DNA of 64,000 bases, taken from contig CAADUJ010000021.1 in the NCBI GenBank assembly GCA_900752195.1, forward strand, positions 62,001 to 126,000, written 5' to 3'. Under the pieces are notes generated by a model. The model worked only from the letters and a program-made list of their open reading frames with translations. It did no database searches and had not been told where the DNA came from. The translations under genes were made by a program, and so were the position numbers. This document shows, one piece after another, positions 35,149 to 44,984 of this stretch (positions are counted from its first letter, which is position 1; every line of letters begins with the position of its first letter). Source of the stretch: an uncultured Negativicutes bacterium. Its GTDB lineage: Bacteria > Bacillota > Negativicutes > Veillonellales > Megasphaeraceae.

Positions 35149-36315
35149 TCAATCACGAGCAAATAAATCTCGTGTGTAAACCTTATCTTTTACGTCTGCT
35201 AATCTATTAGACCAACGGTTCGTAATAATGACATCACTAATACGTTTAAATTCATCGAAATTCTTGATGACACGGGAACGGAAGAAATCGGGAGCCTCTA
35301 ATGTCGGTTCATACACAACGACCTCAATTCCTTTCGCTTTAATGCGTTTCATAACCCCTTGGATAGCAGACGCACGGAAGTTATCAGAATTACTTTTCAT
35401 GGTCAGTCGGTATACTCCTACACATTGCGGATTCATGGCAATGATTTCATCAGCAATATGATCCTTCCGAGTCCGATTTGCCTCTACAATTGCCGAAATC
35501 AAATTCTGCGGCACATCATGATAATTTGCCAATAATTGTTTTGTATCCTTAGGCAGACAATAGCCGCCATAGCCAAAAGAAGGATTATTATAAAAATCGC
35601 CAATACGCGAATCCAAGCAAACTCCCTGGATAATTTCTTTTGTATTTAAGCCACGGATTTCAGCATACGAATCGAGCTCATTAAAATAGGCAACCCGTAA
35701 TGCCAAATACGTGTTGGCAAATAATTTGATGGCTTCTGCCTCTGTCGAGCCCGTGAACAGTATAGGAATATCCTTTTTCTCTGCTCCTTCTGCCAAAAGA
35801 CGGGCAAACTCATGCCCCCGTTCCGAGTCTTCCCCTACCACAATACGCGAAGGATGGAGATTATCATATAAAGCCTTTCCTTCCCGCAAAAATTCCGGAG
35901 AGAACATGATATTATCGGTATCATATTGCTCTTTTATCTGGGCCGTATAGCCAACAGGAACGGTCGATTTAATGACCATCATGGCTTTAGGATTATAATC
36001 TAATACTTCCTCAATAACCGTCTCTACCGAAGACGTATCAAAATAATTCTTTTTTGAGTCATAATTCGTCGGCGTCGCGATAACGACATACTTCGCATCA
36101 GAAAAAGCTTCCTTAGGATCCAGCGTAGCACGGAAATGGATATCATCGCGCTGTAAGAAACGGGAAATATCATCATCAATGATCGGTGATTTCCCTTCAT
36201 TGAGTCTTTTCACCTTTTCAGGAATAATATCTAGCGCAACAACATCGTTATGCTGTGCTAATAACATGCCGACTGAAAGGCCAACATAGCCAGTACCAGC
36301 AATGGCAATTTTCAT
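35149..36315 (-). CDS. ugd: UDP-glucose 6-dehydrogenase
   Basis: This enzyme oxidises UDP-glucose to UDP-glucuronate with two NAD+. The 388 residues begin MKIAIAGTGYVGLSVGMLLAQHN. They contain FSPEFLREGKALYDNLHPSRIVVG and the catalytic Cys motif NPSFGYGGYCLPKDTKQL. Length suits the short Ugd type. GGAGG lies before the ATG. It is first of a two-gene unit with the epimerase. Confidence 0.94.
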   Translation of the reverse strand: MKIAIAGTGYVGLSVGMLLAQHNDVVALDIIPEKVKRLNEGKSPIIDDDISRFLQRDDIHFRATLDPKEAFSDAKYVVIATPTNYDSKKNYFDTSSVETVIEEVLDYNPKAMMVIKSTVPVGYTAQIKEQYDTDNIMFSPEFLREGKALYDNLHPSRIVVGEDSERGHEFARLLAEGAEKKDIPILFTGSTEAEAIKLFANTYLALRVAYFNELDSYAEIRGLNTKEIIQGVCLDSRIGDFYNNPSFGYGGYCLPKDTKQLLANYHDVPQNLISAIVEANRTRKDHIADEIIAMNPQCVGVYRLTMKSNSDNFRASAIQGVMKRIKAKGIEVVVYEPTLEAPDFFRSRVIKNFDEFKRISDVIITNRWSNRLADVKDKVYTRDLFARD

Positions 36316-36381
36316 GATTGATAACCTCCTAAAAATTGTAGCATAGAAGTATTGTATAGCGTATATAGCATATTTTGAAAT

Positions 36382-38403
36382 TTATTTCATTAGCTCATCA
36401 ATAGGTTTTAATAGTTCCGGATGATTAACTAAAAATGCTGTCAAGGATTCCATTCCCCTTTTTTCGTCCAGGTATGGTAAAGGACCTTCTTTCAAATCTG
36501 TCGGGGCATACTGAGGTCCCAATGGCTGGTAGAAGTGATTATCATAATAGCCCATAGCATCTGGACGCAGCCAGTTATGTAGTGATATAACATGGTCAAG
36601 CGGTTCTGTCATCGAAGGAAAGAGAGAATAATACGTGAATCCTTTTGGAGCGATTAATTCCATGATTGTCGGCAATATATGTAGATGACTGCCGATGACG
36701 TTACCAGCCAGGATACGTTGGTCTAACTCACGATGATTCATCATGAAAACAGGTGTCCGGCGATCGTGAATCGTTTCATCATGACCGGTCATTTTTTTTA
36801 AACACGATAAATTGATAGCGTGATCCGCTGTTACGATAAACAAACAATCCGGATAAGCTCGGCGCATCGTTGAGACGAATTCGCCAATGGCCTGATCAGA
36901 GAACCAAAATGTGCCTAGTTCTTTTTGAATAGCTTTATCTTCCTTGATAGCTTTGGGAGCATTAGGCATGATAGAATCTGTCGAATATCCATATTTCTTT
37001 AAGTTAATCTTAAAAGGTCCATGGAAAGTCGTTGTATACACCATATGGAACTCCGGTTGTCCCGAATCTTCTTTCTGGATCAGCTCAGCAACTTTTTCTA
37101 AAAAAATATTATCGTATACACCAACCCAAGTTTTCGGAGCATCAGATCCACAGAACTCGGTAGCAGAACGAGCGGAATCAAATCCACACGCCGGAGCGAA
37201 CTGATTGAAATTACCATGGGTCAAACTACCCCCATACCAATAGGTAGAACGATAGCCTAGTTTTTTTAATTGCAACGGTAACGAAGTAGGAACCGTACCG
37301 TGCCACCAAGCTTCCCGTTCATTAAGTTCCAGAGCGGCATCGAATATACCTGTCATCAAACTGACGATGCTGGGGCGAGAAATAATCCCGGCAGAAAGGA
37401 AATTCGGTAAGGTAGCCGTATGTGGATCATGGAACAGCTGATTGCCGCCAGAAACAAGATTTAAGCACTGATATTCCGGCTCAAAAAGTTGATGCATATA
37501 GCTTTCTCCGACCAATAAGAATATATGTCTAGGTTTTGTAATTTTATTTCCCTGTGCAGTACGTTGGAAGTAATCCAAGGGATTCTTCTCTTCTACAACT
37601 TTTCCCGTGATTTTTTGGATGGCTTCTCGATTTTTTTCATCTGTCCGTTCAAGTAGTGCATTGGGTTTCTTTTTATAAACAGCTTTCAAAGCCGGCAAAT
37701 CATCAACGGCTGCACGAGCAAAGAAAATATCTTTTTTTACTACCGCAGGTATCGTATCCCATTCCGGTTTATTATCATGCCAAAGAGTTCCGCCATAACG
37801 GAAAAAGTAAAATCCCACAACCAATGTTAATACGATAATAGTATTTAATCCGTAATATAATACTGGCGACGAAATAAAAGGATATGGGATAGAAGGTAAT
37901 TGCAATATAGCCCAAATGCCCCAAACACAAATTGTCGCATAAAAAAATATGCCAATAAGGATTGGTATACCATGATCTTGGTGCAAAAAAATGTCGAGTA
38001 AATTGCGTTTATCTGCTTTTGCTCCTAACCGTATAGTCTGATTATAAATATCATGAAAATGATAGTAAAAAATCATCTTTCCAACAAAAGCAGCATAAAT
38101 AACTAAAGAATATATTATACCAATACTAATTCTTGCAACCGTTCCCCAAGAAGTAGGTAATCCTAAAAAAGTAGTTGGTAGACTGACCAAGACGAAAGAA
38201 ACAAGAAAAATATAAGCATTCGGATCCATGCCCCACCAAAATCCATATCGATAACAATGCCAAAGAACTGCTTCTTTTCCTTTTAATGATTTATATGGAT
38301 TATACACCACAATGAAAATAGTGCGAAAAATAGCACAAAGGATTGGGAAAAACAAAAATAACTTGATGTCTTGCTGTACAGACATAAAAAAATACTCAAA
38401 CAT
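36382..38403 (-). CDS. LtaS/OpgB-like sulfatase-family membrane phosphotransferase
   Basis: The 673-residue protein has about five membrane helices in the first 230. An extracytoplasmic sulfatase/alkaline-phosphatase domain has HIFLLVGESYMHQLF, ISRPSIVSLMTGIFD, YRSTYWYGGSLTHGN, and the metal site FIVTADHAINLSC. This is the layout of lipoteichoic acid synthase and periplasmic phosphoglycerol transferases. In a diderm cell it more likely decorates LPS or a periplasmic glycan with glycerol phosphate than builds lipoteichoic acid, but the substrate is not evident. The frame opens 11 codons earlier; I chose the ATG at 38403, with GAGGG upstream. It is divergent from the next phosphoethanolamine transferase. 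Confidence 0.85.
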   Translation of the reverse strand: MFEYFFMSVQQDIKLFLFFPILCAIFRTIFIVVYNPYKSLKGKEAVLWHCYRYGFWWGMDPNAYIFLVSFVLVSLPTTFLGLPTSWGTVARISIGIIYSLVIYAAFVGKMIFYYHFHDIYNQTIRLGAKADKRNLLDIFLHQDHGIPILIGIFFYATICVWGIWAILQLPSIPYPFISSPVLYYGLNTIIVLTLVVGFYFFRYGGTLWHDNKPEWDTIPAVVKKDIFFARAAVDDLPALKAVYKKKPNALLERTDEKNREAIQKITGKVVEEKNPLDYFQRTAQGNKITKPRHIFLLVGESYMHQLFEPEYQCLNLVSGGNQLFHDPHTATLPNFLSAGIISRPSIVSLMTGIFDAALELNEREAWWHGTVPTSLPLQLKKLGYRSTYWYGGSLTHGNFNQFAPACGFDSARSATEFCGSDAPKTWVGVYDNIFLEKVAELIQKEDSGQPEFHMVYTTTFHGPFKINLKKYGYSTDSIMPNAPKAIKEDKAIQKELGTFWFSDQAIGEFVSTMRRAYPDCLFIVTADHAINLSCLKKMTGHDETIHDRRTPVFMMNHRELDQRILAGNVIGSHLHILPTIMELIAPKGFTYYSLFPSMTEPLDHVISLHNWLRPDAMGYYDNHFYQPLGPQYAPTDLKEGPLPYLDEKRGMESLTAFLVNHPELLKPIDELMK

Positions 38404-38501
38404 AGTATCCCTCACAATCAATGGTTGTATTTCCAATACATGTCATTATAACACAGTAAAAAGAAAATACTGAATGAATTTTCTGACTTTATATCAGAAA
38501 A

Positions 38502-38555
38502 ATTTGTTTTAATTAACGAGGTAAATTGACGACAGCTTGATTAATTAAAACAAAT
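38502..38555. repeat. Perfect 15-bp inverted repeat in a divergent promoter region
   Basis: ATTTGTTTTAATTAA (38502-38516) is repeated exactly in inverse as TTAATTAAAACAAAT (38541-38555) with 24 bases between. It lies between the divergent LtaS-like and phosphoethanolamine transferase genes. On the minus strand the left arm covers the -35 position of an extended -10 (TGATATAAA, near 38490-38497). It looks like a regulator site or a looping/terminating hairpin; no protein is identified. Confidence 0.7.
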
Positions 38556-38596
38556 ATACTATCATTTCCTTATGTGTATGTCATGTGAAAATTTTG

Positions 38597-38602
38597 TATA
38601 AT
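38597..38602 (+). promoter_or_regulatory. -10 element before the plus-strand phosphoethanolamine transferase
   Basis: TATAAT at 38597-38602 in TTTTGTATAATTTATG is a consensus -10 about 40 bases before the GTG start. The -35 box is not clear, which would fit an activator-dependent promoter next to the inverted repeat. Confidence 0.45.
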
Positions 38603-38641
38603 TTATGTATATCTATATTCTATCTATATAGGAGGAATATT

Positions 38642-40483
38642 GTGAATCAGTATTGTGCAAAAATCAAGAATGTCTTTATTTCTAATAAACCAATCATGTG
38701 GAATAATTTCAAGATAACTCTCATTTTATTTGCCATATTATTTTTAGTCTTTGCTTTATTTTTTAAAGATTCCCTCTTGGCGATAGGTCATATGACACTG
38801 ATCCGGGTGCTCCGGGGAGCTATTTTTACCTGGTTCTCGTTAGTGTTTCTCCAAAGCGTATTGGATATTTCTTTCCTTCGAAAACATGGACAAAGAAAAA
38901 AATGGCTGACTTCTCTCGCTTGGTCCGCTCTTTGGATTACTCTATATACCATCGTTTTTGCTAGAACAGAAAATGGATTAAAACATGATATAGGGAACTA
39001 TTATATTGTACCCTGCCTCTTATTTTCTCTTTCCCTGCTCTTAAATTGTATAATTTCTCGTTTACCGCGATGGTGTCGCATTATTTATACTATCTTCTAT
39101 TCCTTGTTCCTGTTTAGCACATTACTAACCGCTATTTTTTTTCTGATTTATGATTTCATTTATGGACAGCCTTTTGATGAATATGCATTGCTATCGGTTA
39201 TAGCTACAAATCCAGATGAAATAATGGATTACCTTTCCGCTACTTTTTCCTCTTTACAAGTGATTGCAATTTTATTGATTTTGATAGCGTTATTTTTGTC
39301 AATCACCATTTCGAATTGGAAATCGACCGTTTCTCCCTATACGCCACACATCCTCAGGAAGCGCTTTTCTGTTATTTTATTAATTATTTCTTACTTTTTT
39401 ATCAATTATATCATCACTGTATTTCCTATTGATCAAGTATTACACTTACATCGCCAAAATGGTTCTATGAACGTTTTTATCCAATTAGAAAATAATATAC
39501 AAAAAAATGAAAGCCAACTACAGTTAAAAAATAATGCTGCGACCCTGGCAAAGACAATACCGGGAACGGTAGTTCTCGTTATCGGAGAAAGTGCAAACCG
39601 TGACCGTATGTCGGCTTTTTCCTATACCGAAAGGAATACGACACCTTGGGAAAAAGAAATGTCCCATAATAAAAATTTTACGTTTTTTCCGAAAGCCTAT
39701 GCTAATTTTCCCAATACTGTAATGGCTGTAACACAGGCACTTACGAATGCGAATCAGTATAATCAAATACCATTAAGCAATGCTGTTGATTTACTGGAAG
39801 TAGCTAAAAGAGCCGGTTACCATACATATTGGCTTTCTATGCAAAATAAAAGTACTGTTTCAGATGCAGGCATCACAATATTAGCTAATCGAGCCGAAAC
39901 ACTGATCTGGTTAAAGGGATATGACGAAAATATACTGGATAAATTGCGTGACATCCCAGAAAATCAAAATAATTTCATCATCCTTCATATTCAAGGAAGT
40001 CATTTCAATTACGATAGAAGAGTCCCGGAATGGTTTTTAACACAAAACCATTTGGAAAATGGTTCAAAAGAAACAAATTATGACAATTCCTTACTATATA
40101 CTGATTATATCTTGCAACAGATTTTCGAATATCTAGATCAGCACAATCAGCTACAAGCTATGATCTATGTCTCTGACCATGGAGAAAACATGCAGTATAC
40201 CCACACAGCTTCTCCCTTTGTCTTTGACATGGTCCACATTCCCATGTGGATTTATCTGTCCCCACAGTATGAAGCACATTATCCTTCCACAATAGAAGCG
40301 TTGCGCAACAACAATCAAAAAGTATTTACTAACGATTTAGTGTTTGAACTGATATCGGGCATTCTCCAGGCTCCTTCGAATGTTTATGACGAAAAATACG
40401 ATATTTCTTCTCCAAGATATAGCTTGACCGATAATCAGGCATTAACATTACAGGGAAAACGTCATGTCAGTGAAGACCTATAA
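38642..40483 (+). CDS. LPS phosphoethanolamine transferase (EptA/CptA family)
   Basis: This second phosphoethanolamine transferase in the locus has 613 residues from GTG at 38642, chosen because TAGGAGGAATATT lies just before it; the earlier ATG at 38585 lacks such a box. Several membrane helices occupy the first 250 residues. The catalytic domain has VLVIGESANRDRMSAFSYTERNTTPW, the predicted nucleophile Thr in PNTVMAVTQAL, and YVSDHGENMQY. It resembles the protein at 32.0-33.8 kb but has no G tract. It is the only plus-strand gene in the polysaccharide locus and ends at a terminator shared with the GT8 gene. Confidence 0.88.
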   Translation: MNQYCAKIKNVFISNKPIMWNNFKITLILFAILFLVFALFFKDSLLAIGHMTLIRVLRGAIFTWFSLVFLQSVLDISFLRKHGQRKKWLTSLAWSALWITLYTIVFARTENGLKHDIGNYYIVPCLLFSLSLLLNCIISRLPRWCRIIYTIFYSLFLFSTLLTAIFFLIYDFIYGQPFDEYALLSVIATNPDEIMDYLSATFSSLQVIAILLILIALFLSITISNWKSTVSPYTPHILRKRFSVILLIISYFFINYIITVFPIDQVLHLHRQNGSMNVFIQLENNIQKNESQLQLKNNAATLAKTIPGTVVLVIGESANRDRMSAFSYTERNTTPWEKEMSHNKNFTFFPKAYANFPNTVMAVTQALTNANQYNQIPLSNAVDLLEVAKRAGYHTYWLSMQNKSTVSDAGITILANRAETLIWLKGYDENILDKLRDIPENQNNFIILHIQGSHFNYDRRVPEWFLTQNHLENGSKETNYDNSLLYTDYILQQIFEYLDQHNQLQAMIYVSDHGENMQYTHTASPFVFDMVHIPMWIYLSPQYEAHYPSTIEALRNNNQKVFTNDLVFELISGILQAPSNVYDEKYDISSPRYSLTDNQALTLQGKRHVSEDL

Positions 40484-40492
40484 CAAAGCATT

Positions 40493-40542
40493 AAAAATCC
40501 GTAGGAAAGAGAAATGATTAGTCTCTTTCCTACGGATTTTTT
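40493..40542. terminator. Bidirectional terminator
   Basis: AAAAATCCGTAGGAAAGAG pairs with CTCTTTCCTACGGATTTTTT over about 19 bp between two convergent genes. T-rich tails lie in both directions. Confidence 0.88.
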
Positions 40543-41587
40543 ACAAACCCAATTTGCATCGTGTTCTTAATAGGGCGTACCAAAAAATGCCTTGCAAATA
40601 CTTGCCAAAATGACCATGATTTCTTTGATAATGCCCCCACTGCTGGAAATCGTGATAATTTTCCGGTTTCTTGATTGGCAGCACATTCGTCAACGTTGGC
40701 CATGGTGATAACGCATTGTATTTTCTCCATTGCGCATCGAAATCGGTAAGAACCATCTGCCATGGCTTACGACGTCCTGTCCAATGGACAAAAATGCTGT
40801 CGCCTTTATCCTGGCTGCCACCACCATACATATTATACTGTTTAGGCAGGAAATAATTTTGTCCATCGAATACTAAATTTAATATATCCTGGCTTTGCCC
40901 CAGGAAACGTTTGCGTGGTTCACATTGATAAGAAAAACACTTTTCTGTAATTTTTTGTCGTTCCCATTCATCAACATCGACCAGCATAATGCCATCATTA
41001 AAATATTTACCGCTTTTAAGTTTTAAATACCCGGCACGATACTCTACGGAAGAAGGCTTTTCTGATACTGCTCCCATAGCTTCTCCCTGCATATCCAACT
41101 GCCAAAGCTCTGTTAGAGGACGGACACACATAGCATCAGCGTCAACATAAATGAATCGAGATGTTTTCCCTTTTAACACGTTAGACATATACAGACGAGC
41201 ATAGGTAATACGGGAAAAACGGGCAACTTTAATGTGGAAATCGAAAAAAGGTTCCATATTGAGTTGATATAAAATACATGTGCAGTGAAATTTTTCTGCC
41301 GCTTGAGAGATGTATTGTTCATTTTCTTCTGAATAGCCATCGGTAAAAATATGGAACACAAACGTCATATCACGATTATTTTCCAAAATAGAAACCATTG
41401 ATGCTCCCATAATAGAAATAAAAGGATCATTGACGTTGTAACATACATGACAAACCGTACGCGTATCTTCAGGATCAGTAAAAGAAAATTCCTTTTGAGA
41501 TACAATAAAATTCTTCAAATCGAAAAAATCTGGGCTGAAAGTTTTCGTATAAATCATCCTTTCTTTTTTTATAGTATCCATCACCAT
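40541..41587 (-). CDS. Glycosyltransferase family 8 (LPS core sugar transferase)
   Basis: This 348-residue protein is a retaining GT8 transferase of the WaaJ/RfaJ type that adds a hexose to lipopolysaccharide. It has CYNVNDPFISIMGASMVSILENN, FHIFTDGYSEENEQYI, the DXD motif FIYVDADAMCVRPL, and FNDGIMLVDVDEWE, with HWTGRRKPW near the end. The start is uncertain: ATGs at 41587, 41581 and 41557 are all possible, and none has a good ribosome-binding site. The first two overlap the end of the ligase gene, suggesting coupling. Confidence 0.86.
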   Translation of the reverse strand: MVMDTIKKERMIYTKTFSPDFFDLKNFIVSQKEFSFTDPEDTRTVCHVCYNVNDPFISIMGASMVSILENNRDMTFVFHIFTDGYSEENEQYISQAAEKFHCTCILYQLNMEPFFDFHIKVARFSRITYARLYMSNVLKGKTSRFIYVDADAMCVRPLTELWQLDMQGEAMGAVSEKPSSVEYRAGYLKLKSGKYFNDGIMLVDVDEWERQKITEKCFSYQCEPRKRFLGQSQDILNLVFDGQNYFLPKQYNMYGGGSQDKGDSIFVHWTGRRKPWQMVLTDFDAQWRKYNALSPWPTLTNVLPIKKPENYHDFQQWGHYQRNHGHFGKYLQGIFWYALLRTRCKLGL

Positions 41588-42792
41588 TTTATTTGTTTTT
41601 CATGATAAACAACTGAAGCTAATCCAATGCCCAAATAAGTACTATAGAGACGCATTACATATTTATCAATAATGCCATTATTGACCAATCCATGAATCAT
41701 AATACCTAAAAAAGCCCACAACAATGCATTTAAGAAAATATCATCAGGATTATTTTTTAACTTATGACATAGATAGAAGAACATCCCAATAGTGAATAAT
41801 ATAAAACCAATGCCTCCTATAATTCCCGTCTGCGAAAACCAGTATGCATACATGTTATGGGGCTGTATCAAATCTTTCTCTTTTGCATCAGGTAAAATAT
41901 AATGAGCAATATATGAATCATGCCAATGCCGCAACCCAACCCCTACCGCTTTGTGGTCTTGCCACATGGCATAGCTTGATTTCGTTAATAATACCCGTTC
42001 ATAATCATAGGAGCGGTGTGCGCCTCTATTTCCCGTAAACTCCATAAAAAAGATGCCAGACGCAATTCCGCAAGCTATTAAAATAGAAGCACACAGTATC
42101 AAGATTTTTTTTCTACTTAATTTACTAACATAAAAGCACCTGATAAAAATATAAATAATACCACCAACAACCAATCCCAATAGCCCGCCACGAGAAGCCG
42201 TCAATGCCAAGACAACGCAAGCCATCACAGCAGAAAGCACCGTCATAATCCGAAAACGTAAATTTGTATGACTAGCAGCACAAATTATCAAAAAGGGAAT
42301 GCTTAATTCTAGCATTTGCGCAAGATAATTAGGATGGCTCAAATAGCTTTGGATACGCGTATTATCAGGTAACACCATGTATTGATACAAGGCGTAAGCC
42401 CCCAATGTCCATACACCTAGTACGATGCCAGAAATAATGGCTTTATCAAAAAATTTTTTTTGTAATGTAAAGTAATATAAGGCAAAAGGAATGACAGACC
42501 AATAGGTAAAATCTAATGCTTTAGTAACAGAATCCGTATAGCCAACGAGAACAGATGCCAGCAATATTAATAAAAAAAATGGTATGTACATACAAAGAAA
42601 CATCTTATCCGGCCAAATAATCGCTTCCGAACGCGTTTTCCAATATATTGCTATCATTACCAATGCTAACAGTGCTGTCGAAACACTATATAAAGCGTTA
42701 GAAACGATACTCGTAATCGCATATACCGCTAAAATTTGAACAGCAATTACACATAACTCTTCTTTAGACCATCTTTTTTTTAACTCAAACAT
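41581..42792 (-). CDS. O-antigen ligase/polymerase family membrane protein
   Basis: The 403-residue protein is hydrophobic throughout, with about ten or more helices, and carries the Wzy_C/WaaL signature near the middle (VLALTASRGGLLGLVVGGIIYI) followed by a large loop. Such proteins join O-antigen to lipid A-core or polymerise repeat units. Which of the two applies is not clear; no Wzx flippase is in the window. The first codons contain eight A in a row (42774-42781), a possible slippage site. It overlaps the Stealth gene by eight bases. Confidence 0.82.
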   Translation of the reverse strand: MFELKKRWSKEELCVIAVQILAVYAITSIVSNALYSVSTALLALVMIAIYWKTRSEAIIWPDKMFLCMYIPFFLLILLASVLVGYTDSVTKALDFTYWSVIPFALYYFTLQKKFFDKAIISGIVLGVWTLGAYALYQYMVLPDNTRIQSYLSHPNYLAQMLELSIPFLIICAASHTNLRFRIMTVLSAVMACVVLALTASRGGLLGLVVGGIIYIFIRCFYVSKLSRKKILILCASILIACGIASGIFFMEFTGNRGAHRSYDYERVLLTKSSYAMWQDHKAVGVGLRHWHDSYIAHYILPDAKEKDLIQPHNMYAYWFSQTGIIGGIGFILFTIGMFFYLCHKLKNNPDDIFLNALLWAFLGIMIHGLVNNGIIDKYVMRLYSTYLGIGLASVVYHEKQIKW

Positions 42793-43816
42793 TATGTGAA
42801 TTCCTTTCTGTTAACTCAAATGGTGATTTTTCGGGGAATAATTTTTCATAAAAAGCTCTCATCGCTTTTTTATCTTCTTGACTGCCTTTGGAATCAGCAT
42901 TGACACAAAATACGTATGGCTCGAAACGTAAAATTTGTTTGCGCGTTTTTTCATCTTCAGATCCACAGTAACATTCCCAAGAAAATCCTTTGGGTTTATA
43001 GACATGCTTTTTCAAAAAGCTTGGGGCTTTCACTAGTTTCAATTTTCCATGATTACTGTAATAAGCATCTAACCCAAACAAACTACGAGAAATCCCTTTG
43101 TCATTACGAAATCGTATATGACTGGTTTGTTCCAATGCATCATGGTAAGTATCTAACGTAGCCAAAAATAAAGATTTGCAATATCCATCAATCGTATGCG
43201 CCAAAACATAAAACTCATGATGATGAAATTTATCATATAATAACTTCCAAGCATTCAAGTTCGTTTTCATCCATGTTGCCACTGAATTATATTTATTTAG
43301 AAAATCTTTTTTATTTTTTATTATTTTAAATTTTTCAAAATATTTTACAGTAACAATAGGATTTCCATTTTCCGTAAAGAAAAATTGTGGCGTTATAGGT
43401 CTTCCAAAAAACATATCGTCATTACCATACAAAAAGTGTTCTGATAAACCTGGAATATTTACGATATATCGTTCAATAATTGCAGAATCAAAACATGGTA
43501 TCAACTCTGTAGGCATAATCTCAGAATGGTCAACAACCGTTACCTTTTCATATTCTGTATTTAGCCATTTTGGAACTTGCCGATCAGTAACAATGTAAAC
43601 ATGGTGAATCCATGGCGCATACATAGATAGAGACCGTAAAGAATACCGCAATTCTTCGTTATCTATAAACCGATGATTACCAACCGAATCATTATCATGG
43701 TATTCTTGCTCTTTTCCAAGATAGTAGTTCTTTCGCTTCAAAAAATCTGGGTCATTGCCATCACACCAGCAATATACCATATCTATATCCATTGTATCGA
43801 TATTCAAAATAATCAC
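42785..43816 (-). CDS. Stealth family sugar-1-phosphate transferase
   Basis: This 343-residue protein has the four conserved regions of Stealth proteins: CR1 (IDMVYCWCDGNDPDF), CR2 (RFIDNEELRYSLRSLSMYAPW, VYIVTDRQVPKWL), CR3 (LSEHFLYGNDDMFFGRPI) and CR4 (near KKAMRAFYEKLFP). Members transfer hexose-1-phosphate to form phosphodiester-linked polysaccharides. It suggests the surface glycan here contains a phosphodiester link. The frame starts at GTG 43816; ATG at 43792 is the alternative. Neither has a strong ribosome-binding site. Confidence 0.87.
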   Translation of the reverse strand: MIILNIDTMDIDMVYCWCDGNDPDFLKRKNYYLGKEQEYHDNDSVGNHRFIDNEELRYSLRSLSMYAPWIHHVYIVTDRQVPKWLNTEYEKVTVVDHSEIMPTELIPCFDSAIIERYIVNIPGLSEHFLYGNDDMFFGRPITPQFFFTENGNPIVTVKYFEKFKIIKNKKDFLNKYNSVATWMKTNLNAWKLLYDKFHHHEFYVLAHTIDGYCKSLFLATLDTYHDALEQTSHIRFRNDKGISRSLFGLDAYYSNHGKLKLVKAPSFLKKHVYKPKGFSWECYCGSEDEKTRKQILRFEPYVFCVNADSKGSQEDKKAMRAFYEKLFPEKSPFELTERNSHNV

Positions 43817-43830
43817 TCACGGTCCATAAA

Positions 43831-44982
43831 TTATGACCTATTGGTAGATAATATTTGTATAATATGTTGAATTAATTTATCCTGTCCATATTTTTCATTA
43901 GCCCCAATGAGTCCCTGCTTATATGTTTCTTCCTTATCCTTAAACGTATTGACAAACGTTTCCAGCTGTTTAGAAAAGACATCGATAGAATCCAGCTGCA
44001 CTGCTTCACCAATTGTAAATTCCTGCAAGATTTCTGGATTCATTTCTGGTGACTGGAGAACCGGCTTATAATATCCTATTGCCGTAAATAACATGGCACT
44101 CGGCTGGTATCGATACCGTTCTGCCCCATAAGGAAGCAACATAACATCAATATCCATGATGGCTTTTTGCCATTCGATTCCCAACAGGTTTTTATGAGCA
44201 AAGTGGATATTTTTCTGGTCGGCATATTCTTTATGGAGACGTTCAAAATCATCGCTGTCTTCCTGTGTCGTCGTAGCCCCTTGCACAATTAATTCAACAG
44301 GATACTGGAATTGAGCTTTCTTAAAAGACTGTAAAAAGAAATCCAGATTTTTTTCTCGACGATACTGGCCAAAGAAGCCCAATCTTAATGGCCTATGGAC
44401 ATGAAATTCCGGTGTTATCGGTAAATCATAAGGAACATAGACAGGGCCCATAATCGCATGGAAACACGGACAATCTGTTAATTCTGGAAAATCAGTCTGC
44501 AAACCTAAAGCACCTAACTGAATGTTATCGTAAGGCTTTAAGCTCTGCACGCCATCACAAAAACGTTTCCTGTCCTTCGGCATGATACCATGGAACATAT
44601 ACAAAACAGGAACGGGACTATTTTTAATCTTGCTATGGTGAATGGAACGCATCGCTCGCCAGCTATTAGTTGGCACAATAATAGCATCACACTTCTTAGA
44701 TACGGCTTTTTGAAACGCACTATCGTACCAGGCAATGCGTCTTTTTTCTCGCTGTAAGGAAAGCCATAACCTCTTCAGTCGGCTTGCACCAGCATATGAA
44801 ATGGCTTCTCCTCCCTCTAAATACTCAACATCACAATGGTAGTCTATTTTAAAGGGAAATTTTTTCGGCACAAAAAAAACTGGAGAATGGCCTTGCCTCT
44901 TTAATTCCTCTACCAAAATACGATCAAACTCTACTTCATGACCAGCCGGCATGACAATCGTTTCTAGAATTGCAATTCGCAT
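43831..44982 (-). CDS. GT-B fold glycosyltransferase
   Basis: The 383-residue soluble protein opens MRIAILETIVMPAGHEVEFDRI. Its C-terminal half resembles GT4-type donor-binding domains (LRLGFFGQYRREKNLDFFL, VELIVQGATTTQ, DIDVMLLPYGAERYRYQPSAML). The donor and acceptor sugars are not evident. It lies two bases after the WaaE-like gene and 14 bases before the Stealth gene, so it belongs to the same surface-glycan operon. Confidence 0.75.
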   Translation of the reverse strand: MRIAILETIVMPAGHEVEFDRILVEELKRQGHSPVFFVPKKFPFKIDYHCDVEYLEGGEAISYAGASRLKRLWLSLQREKRRIAWYDSAFQKAVSKKCDAIIVPTNSWRAMRSIHHSKIKNSPVPVLYMFHGIMPKDRKRFCDGVQSLKPYDNIQLGALGLQTDFPELTDCPCFHAIMGPVYVPYDLPITPEFHVHRPLRLGFFGQYRREKNLDFFLQSFKKAQFQYPVELIVQGATTTQEDSDDFERLHKEYADQKNIHFAHKNLLGIEWQKAIMDIDVMLLPYGAERYRYQPSAMLFTAIGYYKPVLQSPEMNPEILQEFTIGEAVQLDSIDVFSKQLETFVNTFKDKEETYKQGLIGANEKYGQDKLIQHIIQILSTNRS

Positions 44983-44984
44983 AA

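Noticed and set aside
38502..38555. Inverted repeat as an invertible promoter
   Set aside because: The 24-base spacer holds no complete promoter in either orientation and no recombinase gene is nearby; kept as a regulator site.
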